64,000 nt of DNA from Paracoccaceae bacterium (GTDB taxonomy: Bacteria > Pseudomonadota > Alphaproteobacteria > Rhodobacterales > Rhodobacteraceae): assembly GCA_033344815.1 (NCBI GenBank), contig JAWPMR010000001.1, forward strand, positions 1,536,136 to 1,600,135. Direction: 5' to 3'. The notes under the pieces were generated by a model. That model did no database searches and was not told the DNA's origin. It worked only from the letters and a program-made list of their open reading frames with translations. Numbering within the stretch: position 1 is the first letter of the stretch; each line of letters begins with the position of its first letter. The position numbers and the translations under genes were made by a program. Positions 9,718 to 18,443 of the stretch are shown here, one piece after another.

Positions 9718-10621
9718 CGCCATGTCCTTGTGTCTGTGCGACGGCTGGCAGAATTTTTCCTGCTCTTGTCCGTGCATTATCCTCTGTCAGTGTGGCCAGT
9801 CCATCCGCTCCAGCGACCAACCACATCATATCGTCTGCATATGTTTCGCGCAGCGCGGAATTCTCTTCAGGTGTGAAGGGGTTCCATCTGTCCATGCCGA
9901 ACGGCAGTACGGCCCCCGCAACACCGCGGCCCGTCAAAACCCGTCTCAACTCAGCAAGATTGGGGGCGCGGTTGTGCCAACTGCGGTTTGTGTCTTTGGG
10001 CGCATCCACAGCCGCACCACGCGCCAGAAAAACTTCGGGCCGCCCAGCAAACTTCTCGAAGGGCAGCACCTTTATCTCAACACCTGGAACAGAACGGGCG
10101 ACATCCGCGATGACATCTCGCCACCCCCGCGGTGATTGTGCGATGTTCCGCAATTTTTCGCGATCTGGCACGTCATGCCCATGCGCAACGCCGTAAGACA
10201 AGGCGGAACTCCAATACATCTCCAAGCTTCGTGGACTAATCAGGATCGTCGACAATTGACCTTCAAAGGCGCGCGCAATTCGGGCCACACGCTCGCCGAT
10301 ACCAGCATAGAGCGTACCGGACTTGATGTTCTCAGATACCGATCCGCATATATCTTCGTCACTCACGACCAGCGTTTTGACCGCTCGAGCCCGCGCGGCC
10401 GTCAATTTTAGTTGCACGCGACCCTCTGCACGTTGGCGTAAATCACTTACCTTGGCGACTTCCGGCGTAGGCAGCAGACCCGCGAACAAGCCGCGCCGTG
10501 TCCGTTCCGGCCCCCAATAGTCAACACCCACCTCAGCCAAAGGCTTGACATGGCGGTGCATGTAATCCTGAAAACTCGTTGTGCCAGTGCGATGTGCACC
10601 GATATGAAGAACAACGTCCAT
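9680..10621 (-). CDS. Sulfotransferase-like P-loop protein
   Basis: The 313-residue product starts [18 protein letters not shown], a P-loop resembling the 5'-phosphosulfate-binding loop of sulfotransferases (HIGxxRTGTTxxQ variant often seen in proteobacterial 'sulfotransferase family' proteins). A later [12 protein letters not shown] segment could be the 3'-phosphate-binding strand. The acceptor is unknown. The frame extends 22 codons further upstream, but the ATG at 10621 puts the P-loop at the normal N-terminal position. The 3' end overlaps the mutase start by 38 bases. Such an overlap with a central metabolic gene is probably positional rather than a sign of a shared pathway. Confidence 0.7.
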   Translation of the reverse strand: MDVVLHIGAHRTGTTSFQDYMHRHVKPLAEVGVDYWGPERTRRGLFAGLLPTPEVAKVSDLRQRAEGRVQLKLTAARARAVKTLVVSDEDICGSVSENIKSGTLYAGIGERVARIARAFEGQLSTILISPRSLEMYWSSALSYGVAHGHDVPDREKLRNIAQSPRGWRDVIADVARSVPGVEIKVLPFEKFAGRPEVFLARGAAVDAPKDTNRSWHNRAPNLAELRRVLTGRGVAGAVLPFGMDRWNPFTPEENSALRETYADDMMWLVAGADGLATLTEDNARTRAGKILPAVAQTQGHGDEHEERQVARPG

Positions 10622-10786
10622 GACGCAATTAACCCAATTTTTCGCGACCGCCCCAGTCGGCCCAACAGATGAGGTGAGCGTCAGCATTACTCCTAATCCC
10701 TTGCTTTGGATTTAATGGTAAATTTGCGCGTATTACCCATCGCATATCCTGCGCACGAGCCTATATTAGTCCTAACAGGAGACTCG

Positions 10787-11230
10787 ATGAAACCCATATT
10801 ACCCATTGTTATAGCGTGCTTTTTCGCCAACGGTATGGTGGCACAAACGACCGAGCCAGAACCAACTGAAATGCTGTTTCTGCAGATAGACGAGGTCGAT
10901 TTAAACCAATTTAAGTGGAAAAACCGCCCCGTGGTTGTATTTTCCGATAGCGAAAACAACCCAGCGTTCATAGAACAGATGCGATTGCTGCGCGAACGGC
11001 CCGAAGAACTTGCTGCACGCGACGTAGTAGTCATTACCGATACCGATCCCGACGCAATGTCTGATCTACGCCGAAAACTTCGTCCTCGCACGTTTATGCT
11101 GGTGATCATTGGCAAAGACGGCACTGTTAATCTGCGCAAGCCATTTCCTTGGGATGTTCGCGAAATTACCCGTACTATCGACAAAATGCCCCTGCGAAAA
11201 CGCGAAATACGACAACAGTCGGAGCGCTGA
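10787..11230 (+). CDS. DUF4174-type secreted protein
   Basis: A 147-residue exported protein. The signal peptide is MKPILPIVIACFFANGMVAQ. The mature part has a thioredoxin-fold-like pattern: RPVVVFSDSENNPAFIEQMRLL, then DVVVITDTDPDA, then RTFMLVIIGKDGTVNLRKPFPW, but no CxxC pair. This matches what I know of DUF4174 proteins. The start at 10787 was chosen because AGGAG stands five bases upstream and it gives a clean signal peptide; an upstream in-frame ATG does not. It is the only plus-strand gene inside the propionate cluster and is divergent from the sulfotransferase-like gene. Confidence 0.8.
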   Translation: MKPILPIVIACFFANGMVAQTTEPEPTEMLFLQIDEVDLNQFKWKNRPVVVFSDSENNPAFIEQMRLLRERPEELAARDVVVITDTDPDAMSDLRRKLRPRTFMLVIIGKDGTVNLRKPFPWDVREITRTIDKMPLRKREIRQQSER

Positions 11231-11280
11231 GCCCAGCGGTCCTGTCTTTGTATCAAGGCGGTTCCGTGCATTTGCATCGC

Positions 11281-13281
11281 CTATTCGAACTCCATGATCA
11301 CGTCGTCCACAGCGAGACTATCCCCGGCGGCCGCGTTGATCTTGGACACAACGCCCTTACGCTCAGCCCGCAGAATATTCTCCATCTTCATTGCCTCGAT
11401 GGTACAAAGCGCCTGCCCGTCCTGGACCTCATCCCCCACGGCAACATCCAGCTTCACCACGAGCCCCGGCATTGGGCAGAGCAGCATCTTCGATGTGTCT
11501 GGCGGCAGCTTCTCTGGCATTTTACGGGCCAATTCTGCCTGACGCGGCGTGCGCACGTGCACTTTCATGTCCGCGCCGCGCGTCCTGATCCTGAAACCGC
11601 CACTGATTTTGCCGACCTTCAGAATGAGCGGCTTGTCGGCAACAACCATTTTGGCCATTTGATCCCCGGGGGTCCAATCACCGCTGACACGCAATTCGGT
11701 ACTGTCCTCAAAACGAACCGTCGAGCCGGTCTGATCCGCGTCTATTGTGACGTCATAAGACTGTCCCTGAAGGCGAACATTCCATTCTGATCCGACCTTG
11801 CGCTCGTGGTTGTCCATGCGTCCAGACACGCGCGCACGGCGAATTTCGGCAACCCGGTGCATCGCCGAACAAGCCGCCGCAATGCGATGCAACTCGTCGT
11901 TCGCCAACGTCACACCCTCAAAACCGTCGGGGTATTCTTCGGCAATAAAGGCAGTGGTCATATCACCCGAAACGAATTTTGGATGGTCCATGACGGCAGA
12001 AAGGAACGGCAGGTTGTGGCCGATACCTTCGACTTCAAAGCTGTCCAAGGCGACGCGCATGCGTTCAATCGCCTCGCCGCGTGTCGGCGCCCAAGTACAC
12101 AGCTTCGCAATCATCGGATCGTAATACATGCTGATTTCACCACCTTCATACACGCCAGTGTCATTGCGCACGACATGCTCAGGTTCGGTAACTTCCTCTG
12201 GCGGGCGATACCGCGTCAAACGCCCGATGGAAGGCAAGAAACCACGATAGGGATCTTCGGCGTAAAGCCGATTTTCGATGGCCCAACCATTCAACTTTAC
12301 GTCTGATTGCTTGAGGGTCAGCTTTTCACCATTGGCAACGCGGATCATCTGTTCGACCAGATCCACATCTGTAATCAACTCCGTGACGGGATGTTCGACC
12401 TGCAGACGGGTGTTCATTTCGAGAAAATAGAAATTCTTGTCGCCATCGACGATGAATTCAACGGTCCCGGCGGATGTATACCCCACGGCCTGCGCAAGAG
12501 AGACCGCCTGTTCACCCATGGCTTTGCGGGTGCCTTCATCCAAAAACGGGCTCGGGGCCTCTTCGACAACCTTTTGGTTACGCCGTTGGATCGAACATTC
12601 CCGCTCCCCCAGATAGATGCCGTTGCCATGCGCATCACAGAGGACCTGAATTTCAATATGGCGCGGTTGCGTGACGAATTTCTCAATGAAAATACGATCA
12701 TCACCAAATGAATTGGCCGCCTCGTTCTTTGAAGACTGAAAACCCTCGCGGGCTTCTTCGTCGTTCCATGCAATGCGCATGCCCTTGCCGCCGCCCCCCG
12801 CAGAAGCCTTAAGCATGACCGGATACCCAATTTCCCCCGAAATCTTGACTGCCTCATCGGCGTCCTCGATCACGCCCATGTATCCGGGCACGGTGCTGAC
12901 ACCGGCTTCTTGTGCGATCTTCTTGGAGGTAATCTTGTCCCCCATCTTTTCGATCGCACCTTTGGGTGGACCGACAAATGCCACACCTGCCTGCGCCAGC
13001 GCGTCGGCGAACTTGGCGTTTTCGGACAAGAACCCATACCCCGGGTGCACAGCCTCAGCGCCAGACGCCTTGATCGCAGCCATCACGTTATCAATGACAA
13101 TATAGGATTGATTGGCAGGGGGTGGCCCAATATGGACCGCTTCATCCGCCATCTGAACGTGCAACGCTTGTTTGTCCGCGTCTGAGTAAATTGCGACGGT
13201 TTTTATTCCCATCTTGCGGGCAGTCTTTATGACACGGCAGGCGATTTCGCCCCGATTGGCGATCAGGATCTTGTTAAACAT
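11281..13281 (-). CDS. pccA: Propionyl/acetyl-CoA carboxylase alpha subunit (biotin carboxylase plus BCCP)
   Basis: PccA carboxylates its own biotin with ATP and bicarbonate, and PccB then transfers CO2 to propionyl-CoA to make methylmalonyl-CoA. The 666-residue protein begins MFNKILIANRGEIACRVI (biotin carboxylase N-domain), has the ATP-grasp glycine loop KASAGGGGKGMRI and the catalytic stretch EMNTRLQVEHPVTE. A PCC-type BT linker region follows, and the C-terminal biotinyl domain has EAMKMEN with biotinylated K632. The start at 13281 is supported by AAGGA six bases upstream and by the family N-terminus. pccB lies about 2.2 kb upstream on the same strand. Confidence 0.96.
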   Translation of the reverse strand: MFNKILIANRGEIACRVIKTARKMGIKTVAIYSDADKQALHVQMADEAVHIGPPPANQSYIVIDNVMAAIKASGAEAVHPGYGFLSENAKFADALAQAGVAFVGPPKGAIEKMGDKITSKKIAQEAGVSTVPGYMGVIEDADEAVKISGEIGYPVMLKASAGGGGKGMRIAWNDEEAREGFQSSKNEAANSFGDDRIFIEKFVTQPRHIEIQVLCDAHGNGIYLGERECSIQRRNQKVVEEAPSPFLDEGTRKAMGEQAVSLAQAVGYTSAGTVEFIVDGDKNFYFLEMNTRLQVEHPVTELITDVDLVEQMIRVANGEKLTLKQSDVKLNGWAIENRLYAEDPYRGFLPSIGRLTRYRPPEEVTEPEHVVRNDTGVYEGGEISMYYDPMIAKLCTWAPTRGEAIERMRVALDSFEVEGIGHNLPFLSAVMDHPKFVSGDMTTAFIAEEYPDGFEGVTLANDELHRIAAACSAMHRVAEIRRARVSGRMDNHERKVGSEWNVRLQGQSYDVTIDADQTGSTVRFEDSTELRVSGDWTPGDQMAKMVVADKPLILKVGKISGGFRIRTRGADMKVHVRTPRQAELARKMPEKLPPDTSKMLLCPMPGLVVKLDVAVGDEVQDGQALCTIEAMKMENILRAERKGVVSKINAAAGDSLAVDDVIMEFE

Positions 13282-13338
13282 GGGATGTCCTTTTGAAGTC
13301 TGGAAGTCTGGTGCCGCCAAATGGGGCAATATGGCGGT

Positions 13339-13354
13339 CATAACGCGCGTTATG
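13339..13354. promoter_or_regulatory. Perfect 16-bp palindrome upstream of pccA (candidate operator)
   Basis: CATAACGCGCGTTATG is an exact palindrome centred about 65 bases before the pccA ATG, inside a wider GGTCA...TGACC frame. A symmetric site at this distance fits a dimeric regulator. It does not match the TTTGCAAA-type elements before pccB, so a different factor, or a chance palindrome, is implied. Confidence 0.4.
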
Positions 13355-13561
13355 TGACCGAAACAATTTCCGGGAACGCGTCAAGCTTTTTTGGGGTGGG
13401 GCACTTATCCGCAGCCGTTCTTCGCGCGAAAAGTGCCATTTGGACGGGAAGGGTCGCGGAACAGATATCCACCGAGGTCGCCGCACGGTTGTTTTTCTGT
13501 TTGACGAAACCAATCGCAAACCTGCTGTACCCGCGGGCCCTACGATCCAACGCCAGGACAA

Positions 13562-13606
13562 GAAAAAGGCGGACAGTTTGAATGCATTGACGCAAAACTG
13601 TCCGCC
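13562..13606 (-). terminator. Strong intrinsic terminator (minus strand)
   Basis: Arms GGCGGACAGTTT (13568-13579) and AAACTGTCCGCC (13595-13606) pair perfectly over 12 bases. Read on the minus strand the stem is followed by TTTTTCTT. It is 170 bases beyond the stop of the 115-residue hypothetical gene, further than a normal terminator, and a second hairpin lies in between. Confidence 0.7.
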
Positions 13607-13715
13607 AGGGGAAGGGGTACGAATAGTGTACACAGACGCAATGCGGGGATATTCGCGCGCTCCTGCAGAATTGACGATACTCGTATGGGTTGAATTCGCT
13701 AGTCCCTTGAAGATG

Positions 13716-13740
13716 AAGCCTTTGCGGTAAGCAAAGGCTT
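13716..13740 (-). terminator. Perfect 10-bp hairpin after the hypothetical gene
   Basis: AAGCCTTTGC and GCAAAGGCTT pair exactly around a five-base loop. On the minus strand it lies 37 bases after the stop at 13777 and is followed by a pyrimidine-rich tail, so it may stabilise or end that transcript. There is no uninterrupted T tract. Confidence 0.45.
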
Positions 13741-13776
13741 GCCGATCTGAAGGCTCAACAAGCAAAAAAACGCCGA

Positions 13777-14124
13777 TCATTCCTCAAATGCCTCCGGAAA
13801 GGACAGACGGGCGACGCGTTCATCGATAACCAGCATCGCTTCGTAATCGGCTGCATCAAAAGGATCTGTCGCGGGTATTACCTCGCGCCCGAATATCCAC
13901 GACAAGCGGCCTGCATCCAGATTGCCCCTCTCAAAAGGTTCATTGCCGAAATGCGCCCAAAGAGCTTTGAAAAAAGCGGCATCCGCGCGACGATCCGCCG
14001 GTTTGCGGTCATTGAAACGCGCACGTTCCGTCAAGGGCGTAACGCCACGCGGATTAAACCTGCGAAGTGTAAAGTGATAGTCTGTGCCGGGTAAACGACC
14101 GGGAAACCCTCGATGCTTCAGCAT
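13777..14124 (-). CDS. Hypothetical protein, 115 residues
   Basis: The start at 14124 has AAGGA seven bases upstream, and from there the sequence reads as one soluble domain: MLKHRGFPGRLPGTDYHF, RRFNPRGVTPLTERARFNDRKPADRRADAAFF, then WIFGREVIPATDPFDAADYEAMLVIDERVARL. It is rich in Arg/Asp and lacks a signal peptide or membrane segment. I do not recognise the family. The frame stays open for another 71 codons upstream, but that part is Cys-rich with unlikely composition. It lies between pccA and the DUF6497-cupin-RidA-pccB set on the same strand. Confidence 0.65.
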   Translation of the reverse strand: MLKHRGFPGRLPGTDYHFTLRRFNPRGVTPLTERARFNDRKPADRRADAAFFKALWAHFGNEPFERGNLDAGRLSWIFGREVIPATDPFDAADYEAMLVIDERVARLSFPEAFEE

Positions 14125-14317
14125 GACGAGGTCCTTGCCAACGCCGAGGTCATCATGAGGGCCTCGATTTCGTTCCATGCATCTGTTACACAACGCACAA
14201 AAGCTGAGGCGTGCTTGCTCGGCGACACGCCAAGGATGGCTGTAGAGCACCCAGATGCAAACACATGCACAAAACGTGACACTGAATCGTATCGCTGAAA
14301 TGCACAACAATCGTCCA

Positions 14318-14698
14318 CTATATCCCCTCCCAAACACAAGTACCTGATGTCACCCGGAACAAATCAATGAACTGCGTTACCTCCGGATCGGACACACCAA
14401 ATTCAATCGGCTGATCGGATAACATCACCGCGACTATCTCCGGGCTGAGGTCAAACTCTGCGATGTAGGGCAAAGCCACCTCGGTGCATAGAAATTCCAA
14501 GTCAGGTTCGGCCTGCGTAAAGGTGATTGTGCCACCGTCTTTGGCGATCTGCGGGGCCAGAAATCGAAACCGAAGCCAGGTTTCGGTTCCGACTTCTTCG
14601 ATCAGAACATCAAAGAGATCCACGGGCTGACCGGACGGCGTGTCCAACACCGGCATCAACACGCTGGTAACGAACACGGCGGCTGCGGCAAGACTCAC
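14318..14698 (-). CDS. DUF6497-type secreted protein
   Basis: A 126-residue protein with a short signal peptide (MSLAAAAVFVTSVLMPVLD). The mature domain has GTETWLRFRFLAPQIAKDG, EPDLEFLCTEVALPY and SDPEVTQFIDLFRV, ending near a conserved Cys (SGTCVWE). This resembles DUF6497, a family I know mainly from Rhodobacterales next to propionyl-CoA carboxylase genes. Two cysteines (in LCTE and GTCVW) could form a disulfide in the periplasm. Its start overlaps the cupin stop by four bases. Confidence 0.75.
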   Translation of the reverse strand: MSLAAAAVFVTSVLMPVLDTPSGQPVDLFDVLIEEVGTETWLRFRFLAPQIAKDGGTITFTQAEPDLEFLCTEVALPYIAEFDLSPEIVAVMLSDQPIEFGVSDPEVTQFIDLFRVTSGTCVWEGI

Positions 14699-15093
14699 GG
14701 CGCTACCTCATCACGGGTATCAAAACTCGCAGGCGATACGATCTCCAACAGCTCCAGATCATCCGAGTGGCGCACTTCCCGGTGCCTGATGCCTGGTGGC
14801 TGTAACACGCATGAACCCGCCCGCAGCATGTGTTCTCCCGAGCCTTCGTACTCGAACACAACCCACCCCTGAAGGATGTAGACCATCTGAAAATCCAGAT
14901 CGTGGCTGTGCCAACTGGCCGGGCTCTCCATGCCCGGCACGGCACGTATCAAATGCGCCCCATAGGCTCCTTGCGTCGCATCACTGATCCCAAGGTCGCG
15001 ATATTCAAAAAACGGGCGCAGCCCGGCCCCCTCGAATTTGCCAGCATCTGCATGGGCGATGGTAAAGGCCTGATTTTTCCACAGCTGGGTCAT
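14695..15093 (-). CDS. Cupin-domain protein
   Basis: The 132-residue product is a small beta-barrel cupin. The first metal motif is PASWHSHDLDFQMVYILQGWVVFEYEG and the second is LRAGSCVLQPPGIRHREVRHSDDLELLEI, giving His-x-His...Glu/Gln and a C-terminal His. Small cupins act as enzymes or ligand sensors. Here it sits between RidA and DUF6497 genes with four-base overlaps on each side, which implies one coupled transcript starting at pccB. Confidence 0.88.
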   Translation of the reverse strand: MTQLWKNQAFTIAHADAGKFEGAGLRPFFEYRDLGISDATQGAYGAHLIRAVPGMESPASWHSHDLDFQMVYILQGWVVFEYEGSGEHMLRAGSCVLQPPGIRHREVRHSDDLELLEIVSPASFDTRDEVAP

Positions 15094-15488
15094 TCACTGC
15101 TCCGCCGATGTGCGATGCAATCGATTTCCACCAGTGCACCCACCGCCAATGCTGTAACACCTATCGTGGTGCGCGCGGGCAATCGCGAGGCCGGAAAATA
15201 GCCTTTGTATGTATCGTTGAACGTCGCATAGTCGCGTTCAAATTCCGTCAGATAGCAACGGCATTGCATCACGTCACTCAAATCCAGATCGAGCCCCGCC
15301 AGCACCGTTTGCAGGTTTGCCATGACTTGTCGGGTTTGGGCCTCTATTCCGACGACCAAGGGCGCATCCGGCGCGCCAGGCACCGTCGGCATCTGCCCGG
15401 TCAACACCACCCAGCCGTCTTCTTCAACTGCATGGGAAAACGGTGCGACATGTGTGGGCGCATCAGAAATATTATGGAAAAGCGGCAT
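15090..15488 (-). CDS. RidA-family protein
   Basis: A 132-residue Rid/YjgF/YER057c protein. It shows the trimer-forming fold with VLTGQMPTVPG, QTRQVMANLQTVLAGLDLDLSDVMQCRCYLT and the C-terminal LPARTTIGVTALAVGALVEIDCIA with the invariant Arg of the TR[ST]TxxV motif. Archetypal RidA hydrolyses reactive enamine/imine intermediates from PLP enzymes; the specificity of this paralogue is unknown. It follows pccB by only 11 bases and overlaps the cupin gene, so it is probably in the pccB operon. Confidence 0.9.
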   Translation of the reverse strand: MPLFHNISDAPTHVAPFSHAVEEDGWVVLTGQMPTVPGAPDAPLVVGIEAQTRQVMANLQTVLAGLDLDLSDVMQCRCYLTEFERDYATFNDTYKGYFPASRLPARTTIGVTALAVGALVEIDCIAHRRSSE

Positions 15489-15499
15489 CTGTCAGGCCT

Positions 15500-17032
15500 C
15501 TAAAGCGGGATGTTATCGTGCTTTTTCCATGGCATCTGCGAGTGCTTGTTACGCAGCGACGCGAAAGCGCGCGCAATCCGTTTGCGCGTCGTGCGTGGCA
15601 TGATCACCTCATCCACAAAACCGCGTTCGGAGGCCACAAATGGATTTGCGAAACGCTTTTCGTAGTCCGCCGTGTGTTTCGAGATTTTTTCGGTATCCCC
15701 CAGATCGGCGCGATGAATGATTTCGGTCGCGCCCTTTGCTCCCATCACAGCAACCTCTGCCGTGGGCCAGGCGTAATTGAAATCCGCACGCAGATGCTTT
15801 GATGACATCACCACATAAGCCCCACCATAGGCCTTGCGGGTGATCACCGTCACCATCGGCACCGTGGCTTCGCCATAAGCAAAAAGCAGTTTGGCCCCGT
15901 GCTTGATCACACCGCCATATTCCTGACTGGTGCCCGGTAAGAACCCAGGCACATCCACAAGCGTCAGGATCGGAATTTCAAAGGCATCGCAAAAACGCAC
16001 AAACCGCGCAGCCTTGCGCGAACTGTCAATGTCGAGACACCCGGCCAACACCATCGGCTGGTTGGCGACCACGCCCACGGTGCGTCCTTCCAGACGAATG
16101 AAGCCAGTTATGATGTTCTTGGCAAAACCCTCTTGGATTTCGTAAAAATCGCCCTCATCCCCAAGCTTCAAAATCAGCTCTTTCATATCATAGGGCGTGT
16201 TCGGGTTTTCCGGTACCAGCGTATCCAGCGAGGCTTCCAGTCTGTTGGGATCATCAAAGAACGGCCGCACGGGTGGCTTTTCGCGATTGTTGGAGGGCAG
16301 AAAGTCGATCAGGCGACGCACCTCTGCCAGCGCCTCGACATCGTTTTCGAAAGCCGCATCCGCAACCGAACTTTTGCGCGTATGGGTCGAAGCCCCGCCC
16401 AGCTCCTCTGCGCTGACCTGCTCATTGGTCACGGTCTTGACCACGTCGGGACCCGTCACAAACATATAAGAGCTATCTTTCACCATGAAGATGAAATCGG
16501 TCATGGCCGGCGAATACACCGCGCCCCCCGCACAAGGCCCCATGATCACACTGATCTGCGGGACAACACCAGAGGCGGTAATATTGCGTTGAAACACCTC
16601 ACCATAGCCCGCAAGAGAATCCACACCCTCCTGAATGCGCGCACCGCCGGAGTCGTTAATACCAATCACTGGCGCACCGTTTTGCACCGCCATATCCATG
16701 ATCTTGCATATCTTTTTGGCATGGGTTTCGGAAACCGATCCCCCCAGCACGGTGAAATCCTGACTAAACACGTAAACAAGGCGACCATTGATCGTCCCCC
16801 AACCCGCAACAACACCGTCACCGGCGGGCTTTTGGCTTTCCATGCCAAAATCAGTACAGCGATGGGTGACGAACATGTCAAATTCTTCGAAGCTACCCTC
16901 ATCCAGCAACAACTCCACCCGCTCGCGCGCAGTCAGCTTGCCACGCCCGTGCTGTGCATCAATCCGTCCTTGACCGCCGCCCATTCGGGCCGTCTCCCGG
17001 CGCTCTTCCAATTGTTGCAGAATATCTTTCAT
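15500..17032 (-). CDS. pccB: Propionyl-CoA carboxylase beta subunit (carboxyltransferase)
   Basis: PccB moves CO2 from carboxybiotin on PccA to propionyl-CoA. The 510-residue length matches the family. The N-terminal half has [33 protein letters not shown] and the acyl-CoA oxyanion loop GGARIQEG...[12 protein letters not shown]. The C-terminal half has DVPGFLPG and [11 protein letters not shown] for carboxybiotin binding. It is the first gene of a minus-strand set with RidA, cupin and DUF6497. Upstream DNA carries TTTGCAAA-type elements like those before the ScfR-type regulator gene, which suggests induction by propionyl-CoA. Confidence 0.97.
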   Translation of the reverse strand: MKDILQQLEERRETARMGGGQGRIDAQHGRGKLTARERVELLLDEGSFEEFDMFVTHRCTDFGMESQKPAGDGVVAGWGTINGRLVYVFSQDFTVLGGSVSETHAKKICKIMDMAVQNGAPVIGINDSGGARIQEGVDSLAGYGEVFQRNITASGVVPQISVIMGPCAGGAVYSPAMTDFIFMVKDSSYMFVTGPDVVKTVTNEQVSAEELGGASTHTRKSSVADAAFENDVEALAEVRRLIDFLPSNNREKPPVRPFFDDPNRLEASLDTLVPENPNTPYDMKELILKLGDEGDFYEIQEGFAKNIITGFIRLEGRTVGVVANQPMVLAGCLDIDSSRKAARFVRFCDAFEIPILTLVDVPGFLPGTSQEYGGVIKHGAKLLFAYGEATVPMVTVITRKAYGGAYVVMSSKHLRADFNYAWPTAEVAVMGAKGATEIIHRADLGDTEKISKHTADYEKRFANPFVASERGFVDEVIMPRTTRKRIARAFASLRNKHSQMPWKKHDNIPL

Positions 17033-17094
17033 GACGACCCCGTTACATTGATTGCATGCACCATATCGTCAAGCGTGGCAGGATCGAAGGACAT

Positions 17095-17151
17095 TTTGGC
17101 AAATTTGCAAACTATATTCACACCAGTCGGTGCATATTGCAAATCAGCAAA
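17095..17151. promoter_or_regulatory. Candidate PccR/ScfR binding sites upstream of pccB
   Basis: Two clusters of half-sites: TTTGGCAAATTTGCAAA (17095-17111) and ATTGCAAATCAGCAAA (17136-17151). They lie about 60-120 bases before the pccB ATG and about the same distance before the divergent MFS gene. PccR of Rhodobacter sphaeroides is known to bind TTTGCAAA repeats in front of pccB. The same element stands before the ScfR-type gene in this window. Confidence 0.65.
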
Positions 17152-17213
17152 CAGTCGTTCATGCATACCAGCTATGCGTGGACAACAAAACAACACTCGC
17201 ATAGGTTTTTGCG

Positions 17214-18443
17214 ATGCGAAATCCCCCCGTCATTCGTTTTTTGGACAGAACGACACCGCCCCATATTGTGACGCTGATCTTGCTGGCAGGCATGTCCGCG
17301 ATGGTCATGAATATATTCCTACCCAGCCTGCCGAATATGACCGAGTATTTCCAGACCGAATATAGCACGATGCAGTTGTCGGTCGGACTTTATCTGGGCG
17401 TAAGCGCAGGTCTGCAAATCCTGATTGGCCCTATCTCGGACAAATACGGACGCCGACCCGTGCTTCTCTGGGGGTTGATCATTTTCATGATCGCCACAAT
17501 CGGGTGCATCTTCGCGCCCACGGCCGAGATTTTTCTCGCCTTCCGCGTCAGCCAGGCCGTTGTGGCCAGTGCCATGGTGCTCAGTCGCGCAGCGGTGCGT
17601 GACATGTTTGATCAGGATCAGGCCGCCTCCATGATCGGGTATGTTACGATGGGCATGGCGATTGTACCGATGGTCAGCCCAATGTTCGGCGGTATATTGG
17701 ACGAATTCTTTGGCTGGCACGCAAACTTCTGGGCTCTCTTTCTGCTGGGCGGCCTGACGCTATGGCTCGTCTGGGCTGATCTGGGGGAAACGGCAGTGAA
17801 AAGCGGTAAAACGCTGCCGCAGCAATTTGCCGAATACCCTGAACTTCTCACATCGCCGCGCTTTTGGGGATACTCGCTTGCGGCTGGTTTTTGTTCCGGA
17901 GCCTTTTTCGCTTATCTCGGCGGCGGGCCATTTGTGGGTTCAGTTGTCTTTGGCCTGTCCCCTTTCTGGGTAGGGATGTACTTCGGCGCGCCAGCCTTGG
18001 GGTATTTTTTTGGCAATATGCTGACCGGCCTGCTTGCCCAACGCGTCGGACTGAACAAGCTTGTGCTGATCGGCAGCCTGATCAACGCAGGCGGTGTCTT
18101 TTTATCTTTGATGATCTTTTTTGCCGATTATGGAAGTGCCCTCAGCTTTTTCGGTTTGATGACTTTCGTCGGTCTTGGCAACGGATTGGTGATCCCAAAT
18201 GCCACCGCAGGTATGTTGTCCGTGCGGCCTCATCTGGCAGGTTCAGCGTCAGGCCTCGGGGGCGCAATCATGATTGGCGGCGGCGCGGTGTTGAGCGTGC
18301 TGGCTGGTGCCTCTCTGAGTGCGGGCACAGGCGCGTTTCCTTTGCTGTATATCATGTTGGGGACGTCCACGGCCGCTGTGATTTCGATCCTGATGGTCTA
18401 TCGCCGGGAACGGCGTCTCGCGGTGGAAAACCCAACGGTTTGA
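17214..18443 (+). CDS. Bcr/CflA-type MFS drug-resistance exporter
   Basis: A 409-residue, 12-helix major facilitator protein of the DHA1 group. The loop 2-3 motif A reads GPISDKYGRRPVLLWG (about residues 68-83), the family motif C-like stretch is in helix 5 (GYVTMGMAIVPMVSPMFGGIL), and the N-terminus MRNPPVIRFLDRTTPPHIVTL precedes helix 1. Bcr/CflA transporters export drugs, dipeptides or cysteine pathway metabolites by proton antiport. It is divergent from pccB with a 181-base intergenic region, so the PccR-type sites may influence both. No terminator is obvious after it. Confidence 0.92.
   Translation: MRNPPVIRFLDRTTPPHIVTLILLAGMSAMVMNIFLPSLPNMTEYFQTEYSTMQLSVGLYLGVSAGLQILIGPISDKYGRRPVLLWGLIIFMIATIGCIFAPTAEIFLAFRVSQAVVASAMVLSRAAVRDMFDQDQAASMIGYVTMGMAIVPMVSPMFGGILDEFFGWHANFWALFLLGGLTLWLVWADLGETAVKSGKTLPQQFAEYPELLTSPRFWGYSLAAGFCSGAFFAYLGGGPFVGSVVFGLSPFWVGMYFGAPALGYFFGNMLTGLLAQRVGLNKLVLIGSLINAGGVFLSLMIFFADYGSALSFFGLMTFVGLGNGLVIPNATAGMLSVRPHLAGSASGLGGAIMIGGGAVLSVLAGASLSAGTGAFPLLYIMLGTSTAAVISILMVYRRERRLAVENPTV

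Larger units (their letters stand above)
13355..13776. other. Intergenic region with two strong hairpins
   Basis: About 420 bases between pccA and the next minus-strand gene. Several overlapping short frames exist on both strands, but none has a Shine-Dalgarno sequence or recognisable domain. The clear structures are two perfect inverted repeats at 13568-13606 and 13716-13740, annotated separately. Confidence 0.6.

Noticed and set aside
16133-17365. 410-codon plus-strand frame through pccB and its promoter
   Set aside because: It lies opposite the pccB coding sequence and runs through the divergent promoter; the product has no recognisable domain.
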